A stretch of DNA of 64,000 bases from contig NZ_JBFTXJ020000011.1 of the NCBI RefSeq assembly GCF_041379945.2, positions 79,604 through 143,603 of the forward strand, given 5' to 3'. This document shows, piece by piece, positions 48,893 through 58,206 of the stretch (within the stretch, counting starts at the first letter, position 1; each line of letters begins with the position of its first letter). The notes below the pieces were generated by a model. The model saw only the letters and a program-made list of their open reading frames with translations. It was not told where the DNA came from and did no database searches. Both the position numbers and the translations under genes were made by a program. This DNA is from Aneurinibacillus sp. REN35. Its GTDB lineage: Bacteria; Bacillota; Bacilli; Aneurinibacillales; Aneurinibacillaceae.

Positions 48893-50362
48893 ATGAAAAA
48901 AGAAAAACGTACAAAGGCTGTTGCGTGTCTATTGCTAGGAGCACTTACGCTCGCAGGGTGCAGTACAAGTGCGAAGGAGGCTGCAAGCCCTGAGGTTCCG
49001 ATTCCGGTTCGAGTAGCACAGGCACATGAAGGAGCGCTTGGCGGAAAGATCTATACGGGAACGGTACTTCCGGATCAGAAGGTTAATATTGTACCGAAAA
49101 TCCCAGGCAAAGTGGCAGAGATGCCAGTCGAGGTCGGTACACGGGTCAAAAAGGGAGACGTATTATTCCGTCTAGAAGATAAAGATTTACGCAACGCAGT
49201 AGTAAAAGCAGAAGCAGCCGTGTCAGCGGCGCAAGCAGGTGTGCATACAGCAGAGACGGCCCGCGAATCCGGTGTCATTCAGGCTACAGGAGGAGCTGTG
49301 CAATCGAAGAGCGGCATGCTCCAGGCCAAAAGCAGCATGCTGCAGGCACAAGGCGCTATCACTCAAGCGAAAAGTGCGTTAGAGCAGGCAGCGAATGGTG
49401 TAGAGGATGCGGAAAACTCATTTGGCAAAGCCAAGCAAGCGCTCGAAGATGCTAAGGTAAACCGTGATCGTATGAAGCAGTTGTTTACACAAGGAGCTGC
49501 TTCAAAAGCGCAACTAGAGCAGGTTGAGACAGGCTTGGTCAATGCGCAGGCAGCTTACCGCAGCGCGGAGATCGATCGTGCGAACGCAAAGGATAAGCTT
49601 ACCGCAGCGCAAAAATCATTAGATACGGCACAAAAAAGCTATAGTAATGCAGCAAACAGTTATGAGAATGCGAGTGGTGGCTATGCGAACGCACAAAAGC
49701 AAGTAGGGGTCTCGCAGAGCACATCTGTCATTGAGGCAAGCCGCCAATCTTTGAAGCAGGCGGAAGTGGGAGCAAACATTGCGCGTGATGCACTAGGAGA
49801 TGCAACCGTTGTATCGCCAATTGACGGCATTATCGGTGCTAAAAATGCGGAAGTCGGGGAAATGGTATCGGCTCAGATGCCTGTATTGGTTGTTGCCAAT
49901 CTTGATAGTGTAACGGTCTTGACGTATTTGCCTGCTGATCAGATTAACAATATAGAGCAGGGAAGTCAGGTACAAGTAAAAGCAACAGCATTTGATCATG
50001 TGGTAACTGGAACGGTGAAGAACATAAGCCCGCTTGATGAGAAGGGAAAAGGCTATCCGGTACAAGTAAGCGTACCAAATCCAGAATTGAAGCTGAAATC
50101 CGGTATGTTGGCGGAAGTTCGCATCTTAGCGCCCGATTCCCGTCGAGGCATCGTCATTCCGGCTTCTGCTGTTGTAAAAGACAATGGGAAAACCTTCGTA
50201 TATACGCTTGAAGGTGACAAGGCTAAGCGGGTAGAAGTAAAGGAAGTCGCAGAGAAAGGATCGGAAGCGCTGATTGCGTCCGGACTTGCAAAGAATGCAC
50301 GCGTCATCTCAAACAATGTGGCATTATTATCTAATAACGCCACAGTAGAAGTAAAACAATAG
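48893..50362 (+). CDS. lipoprotein HlyD/RND-type adaptor with long Ala/Gln-rich coiled coil
   Basis: A 489-residue adaptor. The N-terminal lipobox LTLAGC anchors it. Lipoyl half one is NIVPKIPGKVAEMPVEVGTRVKKGD; residues about 100-300 form a long helical hairpin very rich in Ala, Gln and Ser with repeated QAKS/AQ motifs; lipoyl half two is VVSPIDGIIGAKNAEVGEMV, then barrel domains. Such adaptors normally join RND or ABC pumps, yet here the pump upstream is an MFS protein and no other pump gene follows. AGAAAGGG precedes ATG 48893. Confidence 0.85.
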   Translation: MKKEKRTKAVACLLLGALTLAGCSTSAKEAASPEVPIPVRVAQAHEGALGGKIYTGTVLPDQKVNIVPKIPGKVAEMPVEVGTRVKKGDVLFRLEDKDLRNAVVKAEAAVSAAQAGVHTAETARESGVIQATGGAVQSKSGMLQAKSSMLQAQGAITQAKSALEQAANGVEDAENSFGKAKQALEDAKVNRDRMKQLFTQGAASKAQLEQVETGLVNAQAAYRSAEIDRANAKDKLTAAQKSLDTAQKSYSNAANSYENASGGYANAQKQVGVSQSTSVIEASRQSLKQAEVGANIARDALGDATVVSPIDGIIGAKNAEVGEMVSAQMPVLVVANLDSVTVLTYLPADQINNIEQGSQVQVKATAFDHVVTGTVKNISPLDEKGKGYPVQVSVPNPELKLKSGMLAEVRILAPDSRRGIVIPASAVVKDNGKTFVYTLEGDKAKRVEVKEVAEKGSEALIASGLAKNARVISNNVALLSNNATVEVKQ

Positions 50363-50382
50363 GTAAAGATGACAAGAAACCA

Positions 50383-50411
50383 TTGACTATTTTCTGACTA
50401 CTTTATATATT
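50383..50411 (+). promoter_or_regulatory. promoter of hutPH
   Basis: TTGACT and TATATT separated by exactly 17 bases, about 50 bases ahead of hutP. Confidence 0.75.
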
Positions 50412-50460
50412 GGTTATAGAAGTGTAGTAGAAGTTAGCAAGAGATCGTGAGTGGTATTAC

Positions 50461-50913
50461 GTGTCATTACGTATCGAACACCGTATCGGCAGGCTGGCTA
50501 TGCAGCTGGCACTGCTTGAAGAAGACGACGCGGGCGCCTTTCCATTAGTGCAGGTGGAGACATCAGGGTATCAGTTCTGCAAGGGAAGGGTAGGCTCGAT
50601 GGATGCACATAAAGTTGTGGCTGCCATCGAAACCGCTGCAAAGAAAGAACAAATCATCGACGGATCGTTCTATCGGGAGACACATGCGCTCTACCATGCC
50701 ATTATTGAGGCGATGCAGGGAGTTACGCGCGGACAGGTGCAGCTTGGCACTGTTCTCCGTACCGTTGGCCTGAACTTTGCTATTGTACGCGGAAGGCCGT
50801 ACGATAACGAACGTGAAGGCGAGTGGATTGCTGTAGCACTGTATGGTACGATTGGCGCGCCGGTACGAGGTCTAGAACACGAGACGTTGGGACTTGGCAT
50901 TAACCATATTTAA
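50461..50913 (+). CDS. hutP: HutP, histidine-responsive RNA antiterminator
   Basis: A 150-residue protein matching HutP, which with L-histidine and Mg2+ forms a hexamer that binds NAG-repeat RNA and opens the hut terminator. The family segments [37 protein letters not shown], and [19 protein letters not shown] are present. The start is GTG 50461 with a weak ribosome site, common for a low-level regulator. A strong terminator and then hutH follow, as in Bacillus. Confidence 0.93.
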   Translation: MSLRIEHRIGRLAMQLALLEEDDAGAFPLVQVETSGYQFCKGRVGSMDAHKVVAAIETAAKKEQIIDGSFYRETHALYHAIIEAMQGVTRGQVQLGTVLRTVGLNFAIVRGRPYDNEREGEWIAVALYGTIGAPVRGLEHETLGLGINHI

Positions 50914-50949
50914 ATAACGCAAGTATAAGCCCATAGTGAACAGAAGACA

Positions 50950-51020
50950 GGGGGCTGCATACTGCTTAAAGTAAGCGGGCGTAAGGACCGTTTTATTTAA
51001 GCATGTGCAGCTCCCTTTTT
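50950..51020 (+). terminator. HutP-controlled terminator ahead of hutH
   Basis: GGGGGCTGCA pairs with TGCAGCTCCC (one G-T) and inner TGCTTAAA pairs with TTTAAGCA, followed by TTTTT. The loop side holds AAG-type triplets (AAAGTAAGCGGGCGTAAGG), matching the NAG repeats HutP reads. It lies between hutP and hutH. Confidence 0.8.
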
Positions 51021-51048
51021 GTTTGCCTGAAAGAGGAGAGTGGATAAT

Positions 51049-52572
51049 ATGATCAAATTAAATGGCTATTCATTAACGCTGTCGCAGGTGCAAAGCGTAG
51101 TATACGAATATGAACCGGTGGAAGCTTCCACAGAGAGCATGCAGCGAGTAGAAGCGAGTCGGCGGGCGGTAGAAAAAATCGTAGCTGAGAACAAAGTCGC
51201 CTACGGTATTAACACCGGCTTCGGCAAGCTGAGTGATGTTCTTATTGATCAAAAAGATGTGGAGAAGCTTCAACTTAATTTGATTCGCAGTCATGCATGC
51301 GGGGTCGGTGAACCGTTTGCAGAGCCGGTATCGCGTGCTATGCTCCTGCTACGTGCTAATGCGCTGCTCAAAGGCTATTCTGGCGTGCGCCGCGAAGTTA
51401 TAGAGAGTCTCTTGGCTCTTGTAAACCGACGCATTCATCCGGTTATTCCCCAGCAGGGATCACTTGGTGCCAGTGGAGATTTGGCTCCGCTTTCCCACCT
51501 TGCGCTTGCATTGGTCGGGGAAGGTGAAGTGTTCTATAAGGGACAGATTGTTCCCGCCCTGCATGCGCTGCGGGCAGAAGGCATTCGGCCGCTAACGCTG
51601 ACAGCCAAGGAAGGTCTTGCGCTGATTAACGGCACACAGGCGATGACGGCCATGGGAGTTGTCACATATTTAGAAGCAGAGCAGCTCGCCTATCAGGCAG
51701 AATTGATTGCAGCGGTAACAATGGAAGGTCTGCGCGGCATTACGGATGCCTTCGCTGAAGAAATCCACATTGCGCGCGGTTACCCAGAACAGGTGGCAGT
51801 GGCGGAGCGCATGCGGGTGTATTTATCGGATAGTGAACTTACGACAAGACAGGGTCAACTGCGTGTACAGGATGCCTACTCGCTGCGCTGCATCCCGCAG
51901 GTGCATGGTGCTTCCTTTCAGGCGCTTGGCTATGTAAAAGAAAAGCTGGAGATTGAGATGAATGCAGCAACAGATAACCCGCTGATTTTTGATGATGGAG
52001 AGAAGGTCATCTCTGGTGGAAACTTCCACGGTCAGCCAATTGCGCTTGCCATGGACTTTCTAAAAATTGCTGTTGCAGAACTCGCAAATATCTCAGAGCG
52101 GAGAATTGAGCGTATGGTAAATCCGCAGTTGAGCGGGTTGCCTGCTTTCTTGAGTCCACAGCCTGGGCTGCAGTCTGGCGCAATGATTCTGCAATACTGT
52201 GCCGCTTCCCTTGTTTCCGAGAACAAAACGCTCGCCCATCCAGCCAGCGTAGATTCCATTCCCTCCTCAGCCAATCAGGAAGACCATGTAAGCATGGGTA
52301 CGATTGCAGCACGACATGCTTATCAGATCGTACAGAATGTGAGAAATGTGCTCTCTATTGAATTAATCTGCGCGCTGCAATCAGCAGACTATCAAGGAGT
52401 TGATAAGATGGGTTCTAAAACAAAGCAATTTCATGCAATGGCACGCAAGGTGACAGCGCCGCTGACGGAAGATAGGGTATTTGCAAAAGATATTGCCGCA
52501 GTAACAGAGTTTTTGAAGCATACACCTGTGCCAGCAGTAACCGGAAAGCCGTTGTTTAAGGAAGTTGGATAA
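51049..52572 (+). CDS. hutH: histidine ammonia-lyase
   Basis: The 507-residue enzyme deaminates histidine to urocanate and ammonia. The MIO prosthetic group forms from Ala-Ser-Gly at residues 141-143 ([10 protein letters not shown]). Other family segments are [10 protein letters not shown] near the start, TDNPLIF, and [16 protein letters not shown] 51049 is chosen with GAGGAG 10 bases upstream; an in-frame GTG 9 bases earlier touches that site. The rest of the pathway (hutU, hutI, hutG, hutM) is absent and a terminator follows. Confidence 0.96.
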   Translation: MIKLNGYSLTLSQVQSVVYEYEPVEASTESMQRVEASRRAVEKIVAENKVAYGINTGFGKLSDVLIDQKDVEKLQLNLIRSHACGVGEPFAEPVSRAMLLLRANALLKGYSGVRREVIESLLALVNRRIHPVIPQQGSLGASGDLAPLSHLALALVGEGEVFYKGQIVPALHALRAEGIRPLTLTAKEGLALINGTQAMTAMGVVTYLEAEQLAYQAELIAAVTMEGLRGITDAFAEEIHIARGYPEQVAVAERMRVYLSDSELTTRQGQLRVQDAYSLRCIPQVHGASFQALGYVKEKLEIEMNAATDNPLIFDDGEKVISGGNFHGQPIALAMDFLKIAVAELANISERRIERMVNPQLSGLPAFLSPQPGLQSGAMILQYCAASLVSENKTLAHPASVDSIPSSANQEDHVSMGTIAARHAYQIVQNVRNVLSIELICALQSADYQGVDKMGSKTKQFHAMARKVTAPLTEDRVFAKDIAAVTEFLKHTPVPAVTGKPLFKEVG

Positions 52573-52605
52573 GCGAAATAGAAAAAAGGTATATGGATTC
52601 ATATT

Positions 52606-52638
52606 AAAAAGGCCGGGACCTCGTGTTCCGGCCTTTTT
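52606..52638 (+). terminator. terminator of hutPH
   Basis: AAAAAGGCCGG pairs perfectly with CCGGCCTTTTT (11 bp). Confidence 0.88.
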
Positions 52639-52942
52639 ATGGTAATAAATACATGTTTGAATGTCGAGACAATGTGGAATAGGTGTTATAGGGTACATAT
52701 GATAGTTCTCTTCTCTCACAAGGATTGGAAGGCTTCCTCCCCTCATTCCGCCTTCTAGCCTGCTCCCGAAATTTATCATTTTTTTATTATGGTATAGTAG
52801 TTATGTAAAGTTTTGCCGATCGGATTGCTTCATACTATGCAAATGGGTAAGTTCAGGGTGCTTGAAACCGGATGGAATGGAAATATTATAAGTATGTTCT
52901 AGCAGTGACTGCACTTAATTTAGGAGAAGGTGATTATAGTAC
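52639..52942 (+). promoter_or_regulatory. opuC upstream region with extended -10 promoter
   Basis: The region holds TG-G-TATAGT (52790-52798) as an extended -10, giving a leader of about 140 bases before opuCA. I see no riboswitch or terminator in that leader. No credible gene lies here. Confidence 0.45.
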
Positions 52943-54076
52943 ATGATAAAACTAGAAAATGTGCAAAAAAAATACTCGGATGGCTATGTAGCTCTTAAAG
53001 AAGTGAATTTGGAATGTAAGAGCGGGGAGATTACGGTCTTTATCGGGCCGAGCGGCTGTGGAAAAACAACCACAATGAAACTGATTAACCGCCTGATTAA
53101 TCCTACCAGCGGAAAAGTATATGTGAATGGTCAAGATGTTTCTGGTTTCGATCCTGTTGAACTGCGAAGAGGGATTGGGTACGTAATTCAAAACGTCGGT
53201 CTCTTTCCTCATATGACGATTGCAGAAAACGTGGCTGTGGTTCCCAAATTGCTTAAATGGGACAAAGAACGAATCGATAAACGGGTCGATGAATTATTAC
53301 ATATGGTTGGATTAGATCCTGAAGTATACCGAGGCAGATATCCATCGGAGCTCAGTGGGGGGCAACAGCAGAGAATTGGGGTCATTAGAGCTTTAGCGGC
53401 AGAACCTTCTGTCATTCTTATGGACGAACCGTTCAGTGCGCTTGATCCGATCAGCCGCGAACAATTGCAGGATGAACTTATCGGGCTGCAAAAAGATATT
53501 AAAAAGACGATTATCTTTGTCACGCATGATATGGACGAGGCATTAAAGATTGCCGATAAGATTGTCCTTATGAAAGATGGTGCCGTCGTTCAGCAGGGTA
53601 CTCCAGAAGAAATTCTGCGACATCCGGCTAATGATTTTGTTAAAAACTTCATTGGGGCTCATCGACTCAAGCAGATTCAAGACATTCCAACCGCTGAGGA
53701 AGTCATGATTAGGAAGCCAGTTACCGCGTATCCAACACGTGGATTGGCTGCATCGATCAAAATTATGGAAAGCAGAAAAGTTGATTCATTACTTGTTGTG
53801 AATGAAGAGAATAAATTGCAGGGCTATATTACGATATATGATGTAATTCATCAGTTTGAAGATGAGAGCAAGAGGATTGGAGATATTCTGCAGCCTGTAC
53901 CTCATACAGTAGGTCCGGATACGCTGTTGACAACAGTTATTGAGCTTGTTGATGCATATAAGCTTGCGTATGTACCGGTTGTAAGCGAGGATGGCACGCT
54001 GCTTGGCATCGTAACAAGGGGAAGTCTGGTGGGTCATATGTCAGATATCTATCCATCTAACGGAATTGGGGTGTAG
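52943..54076 (+). CDS. opuCA: glycine betaine/carnitine/choline ABC transporter ATPase
   Basis: A 377-residue ATPase with Walker A GPSGCGKTT, signature LSGGQQQR, Walker B VILMDEPFSALDP and H-loop VTHDMDEAL. Two CBS domains follow (about residues 255-370: VDSLLVVNEENKLQGYITIYDV and LAYVPVVSEDGTLLGIVTRGSLV). The CBS pair is the ionic-strength sensor of OpuCA/OpuBA proteins. GGAGAAGGTG precedes ATG 52943. It is first in opuCABCD; the transporter imports quaternary ammonium compatible solutes under osmotic stress. Confidence 0.92.
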   Translation: MIKLENVQKKYSDGYVALKEVNLECKSGEITVFIGPSGCGKTTTMKLINRLINPTSGKVYVNGQDVSGFDPVELRRGIGYVIQNVGLFPHMTIAENVAVVPKLLKWDKERIDKRVDELLHMVGLDPEVYRGRYPSELSGGQQQRIGVIRALAAEPSVILMDEPFSALDPISREQLQDELIGLQKDIKKTIIFVTHDMDEALKIADKIVLMKDGAVVQQGTPEEILRHPANDFVKNFIGAHRLKQIQDIPTAEEVMIRKPVTAYPTRGLAASIKIMESRKVDSLLVVNEENKLQGYITIYDVIHQFEDESKRIGDILQPVPHTVGPDTLLTTVIELVDAYKLAYVPVVSEDGTLLGIVTRGSLVGHMSDIYPSNGIGV

Positions 54077-54079
54077 GGG

Positions 54080-54718
54080 ATGGAGAAATATGTGCTTATT
54101 TTCGCTCAGCGCTGGCAGGATCTTTATCAAGCGTTGATCGAACATATTATTCTTTCTGTAGGCGCAGTCATCCTGGGATGTATTGTTGCCATTCCCTTAG
54201 GAATATTTTTGGCCAAAACTTCCGTTGCATGGATTCGCTCCCTTATTTTTACGATTGCGAATATCTTTCAGACCATTCCGAGTTTAGCGCTACTGGCAAT
54301 TCTGATTCCACTGCTAGGTATCGGTACGACACCGGCGATTATTGCACTGTTCTTGTATTCACTCATGCCGATTTTGCAGAATACGTATTCGGGATTCCAG
54401 GCCATCGAGCCGGATATTATTGAAGCAGCCAAAGCGGTGGGATATAGCTCTAGACAGCGGCTGTTCAAAATTGAGCTGCCTTTAGCTATTCGCTATATTA
54501 TGTCAGGCATTCGATTGACAACAGTATACGTTATTAGCTGGGCTACGCTGGCCACGCTAATTGGAGCTGGAGGCCTTGGAGAACTGATTGTAGGCGGGCT
54601 GTCCGTATATGATAAGCCGTTAATCTTTGCTTCGGCATTCTTAGCTATGGCGCTTGCACTCTTGGTTGACTTTGTACTCTCTGCCTTTGAGAAGAGAATA
54701 ACAAAACGAGCGCTCTAG
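54080..54718 (+). CDS. opuCB: quaternary amine ABC transporter permease
   Basis: A 212-residue permease with five to six membrane segments. The EAA loop EAAKAVGYSSRQRLFKIELPLA lies near residue 118 and ISWATLATLIGAGGLGELIVGGL near 160. It begins 3 bases after opuCA. It is paralogous to opuCD in the same operon; the two form the channel. Confidence 0.9.
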   Translation: MEKYVLIFAQRWQDLYQALIEHIILSVGAVILGCIVAIPLGIFLAKTSVAWIRSLIFTIANIFQTIPSLALLAILIPLLGIGTTPAIIALFLYSLMPILQNTYSGFQAIEPDIIEAAKAVGYSSRQRLFKIELPLAIRYIMSGIRLTTVYVISWATLATLIGAGGLGELIVGGLSVYDKPLIFASAFLAMALALLVDFVLSAFEKRITKRAL

Positions 54719-54753
54719 AAATAAATTTGTCTAATATCGGGGGTCACTATTGA

Positions 54754-55647
54754 ATGAAGAAAATAACACTGGCAGCAGCGGCGCTCTCCGTGCTGCTTCT
54801 CTTTACAGGCTGCAGTACGGGGGGCAAGGAGATTATCGTCGGAACGCAGACATTTACCGAGACGAAGATTCTTGGTTATATGTACGAATACTTGATTGAA
54901 GACAGAAGTGATACAAACGTGAAGGTGAAGACGGATCTGCTATCTTCTCCATTCATTATTAATGCGATGAAGGAAAATGAATTACAGATGGGGACACTGT
55001 ATACAGGAGAGATTTTTAACGGATGGTTTCCTGTTGAACAGACTAAGGACCCGCAGAAGGCATTGGAACAAGCCAAAGATGGGTTTAATAAATATCATGG
55101 AATCACATGGATGGACACTCTTGGCTTTGAGAATACATACGCTTTTACGGTACGGAGAGATATTGCGGAGAAATATAAGCTCAAGAAAATCTCTGACCTT
55201 AAAAATGTAGCTAAGGATATGAAGTTAGGGGTAGATACTTCATGGCTTGAGCGCAAAAATGATGGCTATAAAGCTTTCAGTAAAACATATGGACTCTCAT
55301 TTAAACAGTTATTTCCAATGGAGATTAACCTTGTATATACAGCAGTACAAAGCAAAGACGTAGATATTGTTCTAGCTTATTCATCTGATCCAAGAATTAA
55401 AGAATTCGATCTTGTTACACTAGAAGACGATAAAAAATTCTTTCCGCCCTATTTTGCTTCACCGCTCGTTTTGAATGAAACGATAAAAGAGCACCCAGAA
55501 ATCGAGCCGGCATTGAAGCCATTGTTTGGAAAAATCGATCTGGATACGATCAGAACCTTAAATGCGAAGGTTGATCTTGAGAAACAGGACCCTAAAGAGG
55601 TAGCAAAGGAATACTTAGAAGCACAAGGTCTTATAAAGCAGAGGTGA
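54754..55647 (+). CDS. opuCC: quaternary amine ABC transporter substrate-binding lipoprotein
   Basis: A 297-residue OpuAC-type binding protein with lipobox LLLFTGC at about residue 20. The mature start is IIVGTQTFTETKILGYMYEYLIE. LMG-type residues for the cage are not certain from inspection, but the QMGTLYTGEIFNGW and VLAYSSDPRIKEFDLV segments match OpuCC/OpuBC. A GGGGTCAC-like site precedes ATG 54754. Confidence 0.88.
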   Translation: MKKITLAAAALSVLLLFTGCSTGGKEIIVGTQTFTETKILGYMYEYLIEDRSDTNVKVKTDLLSSPFIINAMKENELQMGTLYTGEIFNGWFPVEQTKDPQKALEQAKDGFNKYHGITWMDTLGFENTYAFTVRRDIAEKYKLKKISDLKNVAKDMKLGVDTSWLERKNDGYKAFSKTYGLSFKQLFPMEINLVYTAVQSKDVDIVLAYSSDPRIKEFDLVTLEDDKKFFPPYFASPLVLNETIKEHPEIEPALKPLFGKIDLDTIRTLNAKVDLEKQDPKEVAKEYLEAQGLIKQR

Positions 55648-55651
55648 GAAA

Positions 55652-56293
55652 ATGAGCGAAAATATATATAGCGATATAGCACGGTATCTTGGGAACAACT
55701 GGGATACGCTGCTGCTCTTAATGTTGCAGCACATTGGAATGGTTCTCTCCGGTATCATTTTAGCTCTTATCGTTGGGATTCCATTGGGTATTCTTGCCGC
55801 AAGAAATGAGCGAGCAGCTACGATAATTTTAGCGCTGGCGAATATTATTCAAGTATTTCCAAGCCTTGCATTGCTTGCGCTTCTGATGATTTTCTTCGGC
55901 ATTGGTTTTACCTCTGTAGTCATTGGGCTCTTTTTGTACTCTCTTCTGCCAATTATCCGGAATACGTATGTCGGGCTTCTAGAGGTCGATAAAAGTACAA
56001 CAGAGGCAGGAATTGGCGTAGGGATGACAGCTTCTCAATTACTGTTGAAGGTTCAACTTCCACTCTCCCTATCGTTCATTCTCGCAGGGATTCGTATTGC
56101 GGCTGTTATTGCGATTGGCGTGGCAACACTTGCTCCATTTATCGGAGGAGAGGGGCTTGGTAAAGAAATTTATTCAGGCATTAATTTACGGGATCCGATA
56201 AAAATTTATACGAGTGCCATTCTTGCGGCGCTTCTTGCCATCATTGCGGATTTGTTGCTCGGTAAAGCTCAGAAGAAGGCTCGCATTGAGTAG
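55652..56293 (+). CDS. opuCD: quaternary amine ABC transporter permease
   Basis: A 213-residue second permease, similar in layout to opuCB (ALANIIQVFPSLALLALLMIFFG; EAGIGVGMTASQLLLKVQLPLSL; GVATLAPFIGGEGLGKEIYSGI). GAGGTGAGAA precedes ATG 55652, 4 bases after opuCC. It is the last gene of the operon. Confidence 0.9.
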   Translation: MSENIYSDIARYLGNNWDTLLLLMLQHIGMVLSGIILALIVGIPLGILAARNERAATIILALANIIQVFPSLALLALLMIFFGIGFTSVVIGLFLYSLLPIIRNTYVGLLEVDKSTTEAGIGVGMTASQLLLKVQLPLSLSFILAGIRIAAVIAIGVATLAPFIGGEGLGKEIYSGINLRDPIKIYTSAILAALLAIIADLLLGKAQKKARIE

Positions 56294-56329
56294 CTGCCTC
56301 ATTGCAATTAAGTACAGAGATTCGTTTAG

Positions 56330-56365
56330 TAACCATGCATAACATATGCATGGTTATTTATTTAT
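56330..56365 (+). terminator. terminator of opuCABCD
   Basis: TAACCATGCAT pairs perfectly with ATGCATGGTTA (11 bp) around AACAT, followed by TTTATTTAT. Confidence 0.8.
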
Positions 56366-56449
56366 GCATAAATTAAATATAAGTACGGATGATTCTTTAT
56401 CCCTATAAACAAAGGATAAAAACCCTAAAACTTTTTTACTAATAAAATA

Positions 56450-56479
56450 TTTACAATTATCAATAAATTATAGTATGAT
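56450..56479 (+). promoter_or_regulatory. promoter of the glutamate-type ABC operon
   Basis: TTTACA and TATGAT are 18 bases apart, 45 bases ahead of the GTG start. Confidence 0.55.
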
Positions 56480-56524
56480 CAATACAGTAAAACCCATTAA
56501 ACCAAGTTTTTACGGAGGTACATA

Positions 56525-57253
56525 GTGATTGAGTTTCGCCAAGTAGATAAATACTATGGCAATTTCCATGTCCTGCAGAATATTCACCTTACCATTTCCG
56601 AAGGGGAAGTTGTCGTGATCATAGGCCCTTCGGGTTCAGGTAAGTCCACGCTATTGCGCTGCATCAATCACCTTGAGAAAATATCGAGCGGTGAATTGAT
56701 TGTTGACAAGATGAATGTTCATGACCGCAAGACGAATCTGAACGTTCTTAGGCAGGAGATTGGCATGGTGTTTCAGCATTTTAACCTGTATCCTCATATG
56801 AGCGTGTTAGAGAACATCACGCTAGCACCGATGAAAGTACGCAAGATATCCCGTACAGAAGCTGAAAAAACAGCACGTCTTTACTTAGAGAAAGTCGGAC
56901 TGGCGCATAAAGCGGATGCGTATCCAAGTGCTTTGTCTGGTGGACAGCAGCAGCGGGTGGCGATTGCCCGTGGCTTAGCTATGCAGCCTAAAATTATGCT
57001 GTTCGATGAACCAACGTCTGCTCTTGATCCAGAGATGATCGGAGAGGTGTTGGAAGTTATGAAGAGCTTGGCAAAGGAAGGGATGACGATGGTCGTCGTA
57101 ACCCATGAGATGGGATTTGCCAAGGAAGTAGCTGACCGTGTGGTATTTATGGATCACGGGCAGGTTGTAGAAGTGAGCGAGCCGAATGAATTCTTCGCTA
57201 ATCCGAAGGAGGAGAGGGCGCGCGTCTTCTTAAGCCGTCTGCTGAACCATTAA
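56525..57253 (+). CDS. polar amino acid ABC transporter ATPase (GlnQ/GluA type)
   Basis: A 242-residue ATPase of the PAAT family: Walker [31 protein letters not shown], signature LSGGQQQR, Walker [17 protein letters not shown]-loop [22 protein letters not shown] 56525 is preceded by GGAGGT. It is the first gene of a four-gene unit with binding protein and two permeases. The set resembles glutamate/aspartate transporters (GluABCD, PEB1). Confidence 0.9.
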   Translation: MIEFRQVDKYYGNFHVLQNIHLTISEGEVVVIIGPSGSGKSTLLRCINHLEKISSGELIVDKMNVHDRKTNLNVLRQEIGMVFQHFNLYPHMSVLENITLAPMKVRKISRTEAEKTARLYLEKVGLAHKADAYPSALSGGQQQRVAIARGLAMQPKIMLFDEPTSALDPEMIGEVLEVMKSLAKEGMTMVVVTHEMGFAKEVADRVVFMDHGQVVEVSEPNEFFANPKEERARVFLSRLLNH

Positions 57254-57283
57254 TTTATGCAATTGAAAAAAGGGGGGCCACAA

Positions 57284-58135
57284 ATGAAAAAGAAAGTATC
57301 TGTCTTAAGTCTGGTGCTTATGCTCGTGATGGCAGTTGTGCTTGCGGCATGCGGCGGTGGCGGAAAACAAGAACAGAGCAAACCTGCTGACGGTGCTTCG
57401 TCCGGTGGAAGTGCTGAGAAGAGTGCAGTAGCTGCAGCGAAGGAACGCGGCAAACTGGTTGTAGGTGTAAAATATGACACTAACCTGTTTGGGAAAAAGG
57501 ATACAACGGATGGTCAGGTAAAAGGCTTTGATATCGATATCGCCAAGGCTATTGCTAAAAAAGTAATGGGCGATGAAACAAAAATCGAGCTGAAAGAAGT
57601 AACATCCAAAACACGTATTCCTATGCTGCAAAATGGTGACATCGATGCGATTATCGCAACCATGACCATTACAGAAGAGCGTAAAAAGCAAGTTGACTTC
57701 TCTGAAGTATATTTTGAAGCCGGTCAATCTCTGCTCGTGCCGAACGATTCTGCAATTACAGGCGTCAAAGATCTGAACGGTAAAACGGTTATTGCAGTAA
57801 AAGGTTCTACCTCCGCAAAGAACATTCGTGAACATGCTCCAGAGGCAAAAGTAGCCGAGTATGAAAACTATGCAGAAGCTTTCACGGCGCTGAAATCCAA
57901 AAAAGGTGATGCGCTGACAACAGATAACTCCATTCTGCTTGGTATGCAGAAGGAAGATGCAAATTACAAGCTGGTAGGTGGTCTCTTCACAGATGAGCCA
58001 TACGGTATCGCGATTAAGAAGGGCGATGCAGAAATGCTGAAAGCGGTTAACGACACGCTCTCTGAGTTGAAATCTTCTGGTGAGTACGACAAGCTCTACG
58101 AAAAATGGTTTGGCGAGAAGCCAAGCAAAAAATAG
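57284..58135 (+). CDS. polar amino acid ABC transporter substrate-binding lipoprotein (GluB/PEB1 type)
   Basis: A 283-residue family 3 binding protein with lipobox VVLAAC. The mature domain starts KERGKLVVGVKYDTNLFG, then GFDIDIAKAIAKKVMG and IIATMTITEERKKQVDFS, typical of glutamate/aspartate-binding GluB/PEB1 proteins. Residue-level substrate cannot be settled by eye. ATG 57284 is favoured, with GGGGGG nine bases upstream; an in-frame ATG nine codons earlier lacks a site. A stem-loop separates it from the permeases. Confidence 0.88.
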   Translation: MKKKVSVLSLVLMLVMAVVLAACGGGGKQEQSKPADGASSGGSAEKSAVAAAKERGKLVVGVKYDTNLFGKKDTTDGQVKGFDIDIAKAIAKKVMGDETKIELKEVTSKTRIPMLQNGDIDAIIATMTITEERKKQVDFSEVYFEAGQSLLVPNDSAITGVKDLNGKTVIAVKGSTSAKNIREHAPEAKVAEYENYAEAFTALKSKKGDALTTDNSILLGMQKEDANYKLVGGLFTDEPYGIAIKKGDAEMLKAVNDTLSELKSSGEYDKLYEKWFGEKPSKK

Positions 58136-58143
58136 AGAAAGCA

Positions 58144-58177
58144 GGGGCCTGACGGCGAAGTGGCCGCAGGCCCTTTT
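58144..58177 (+). terminator. intra-operon stem-loop after the binding-protein gene
   Basis: GGGCCTG pairs with CAGGCCC, followed by TTTTCTC, 10 bases after the stop. It probably terminates part of the transcription or protects the upstream mRNA, giving more binding protein than permease. Confidence 0.7.
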
Positions 58178-58206
58178 CTCGTCCGAAAGAAGGGATTAAA
58201 AAACAT

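Noticed and set aside
52381..52779. Minus-strand frame over the hutH end and the opuC upstream region
   Set aside because: Antisense to hutH and passes through its terminator; no ribosome site or family resemblance.
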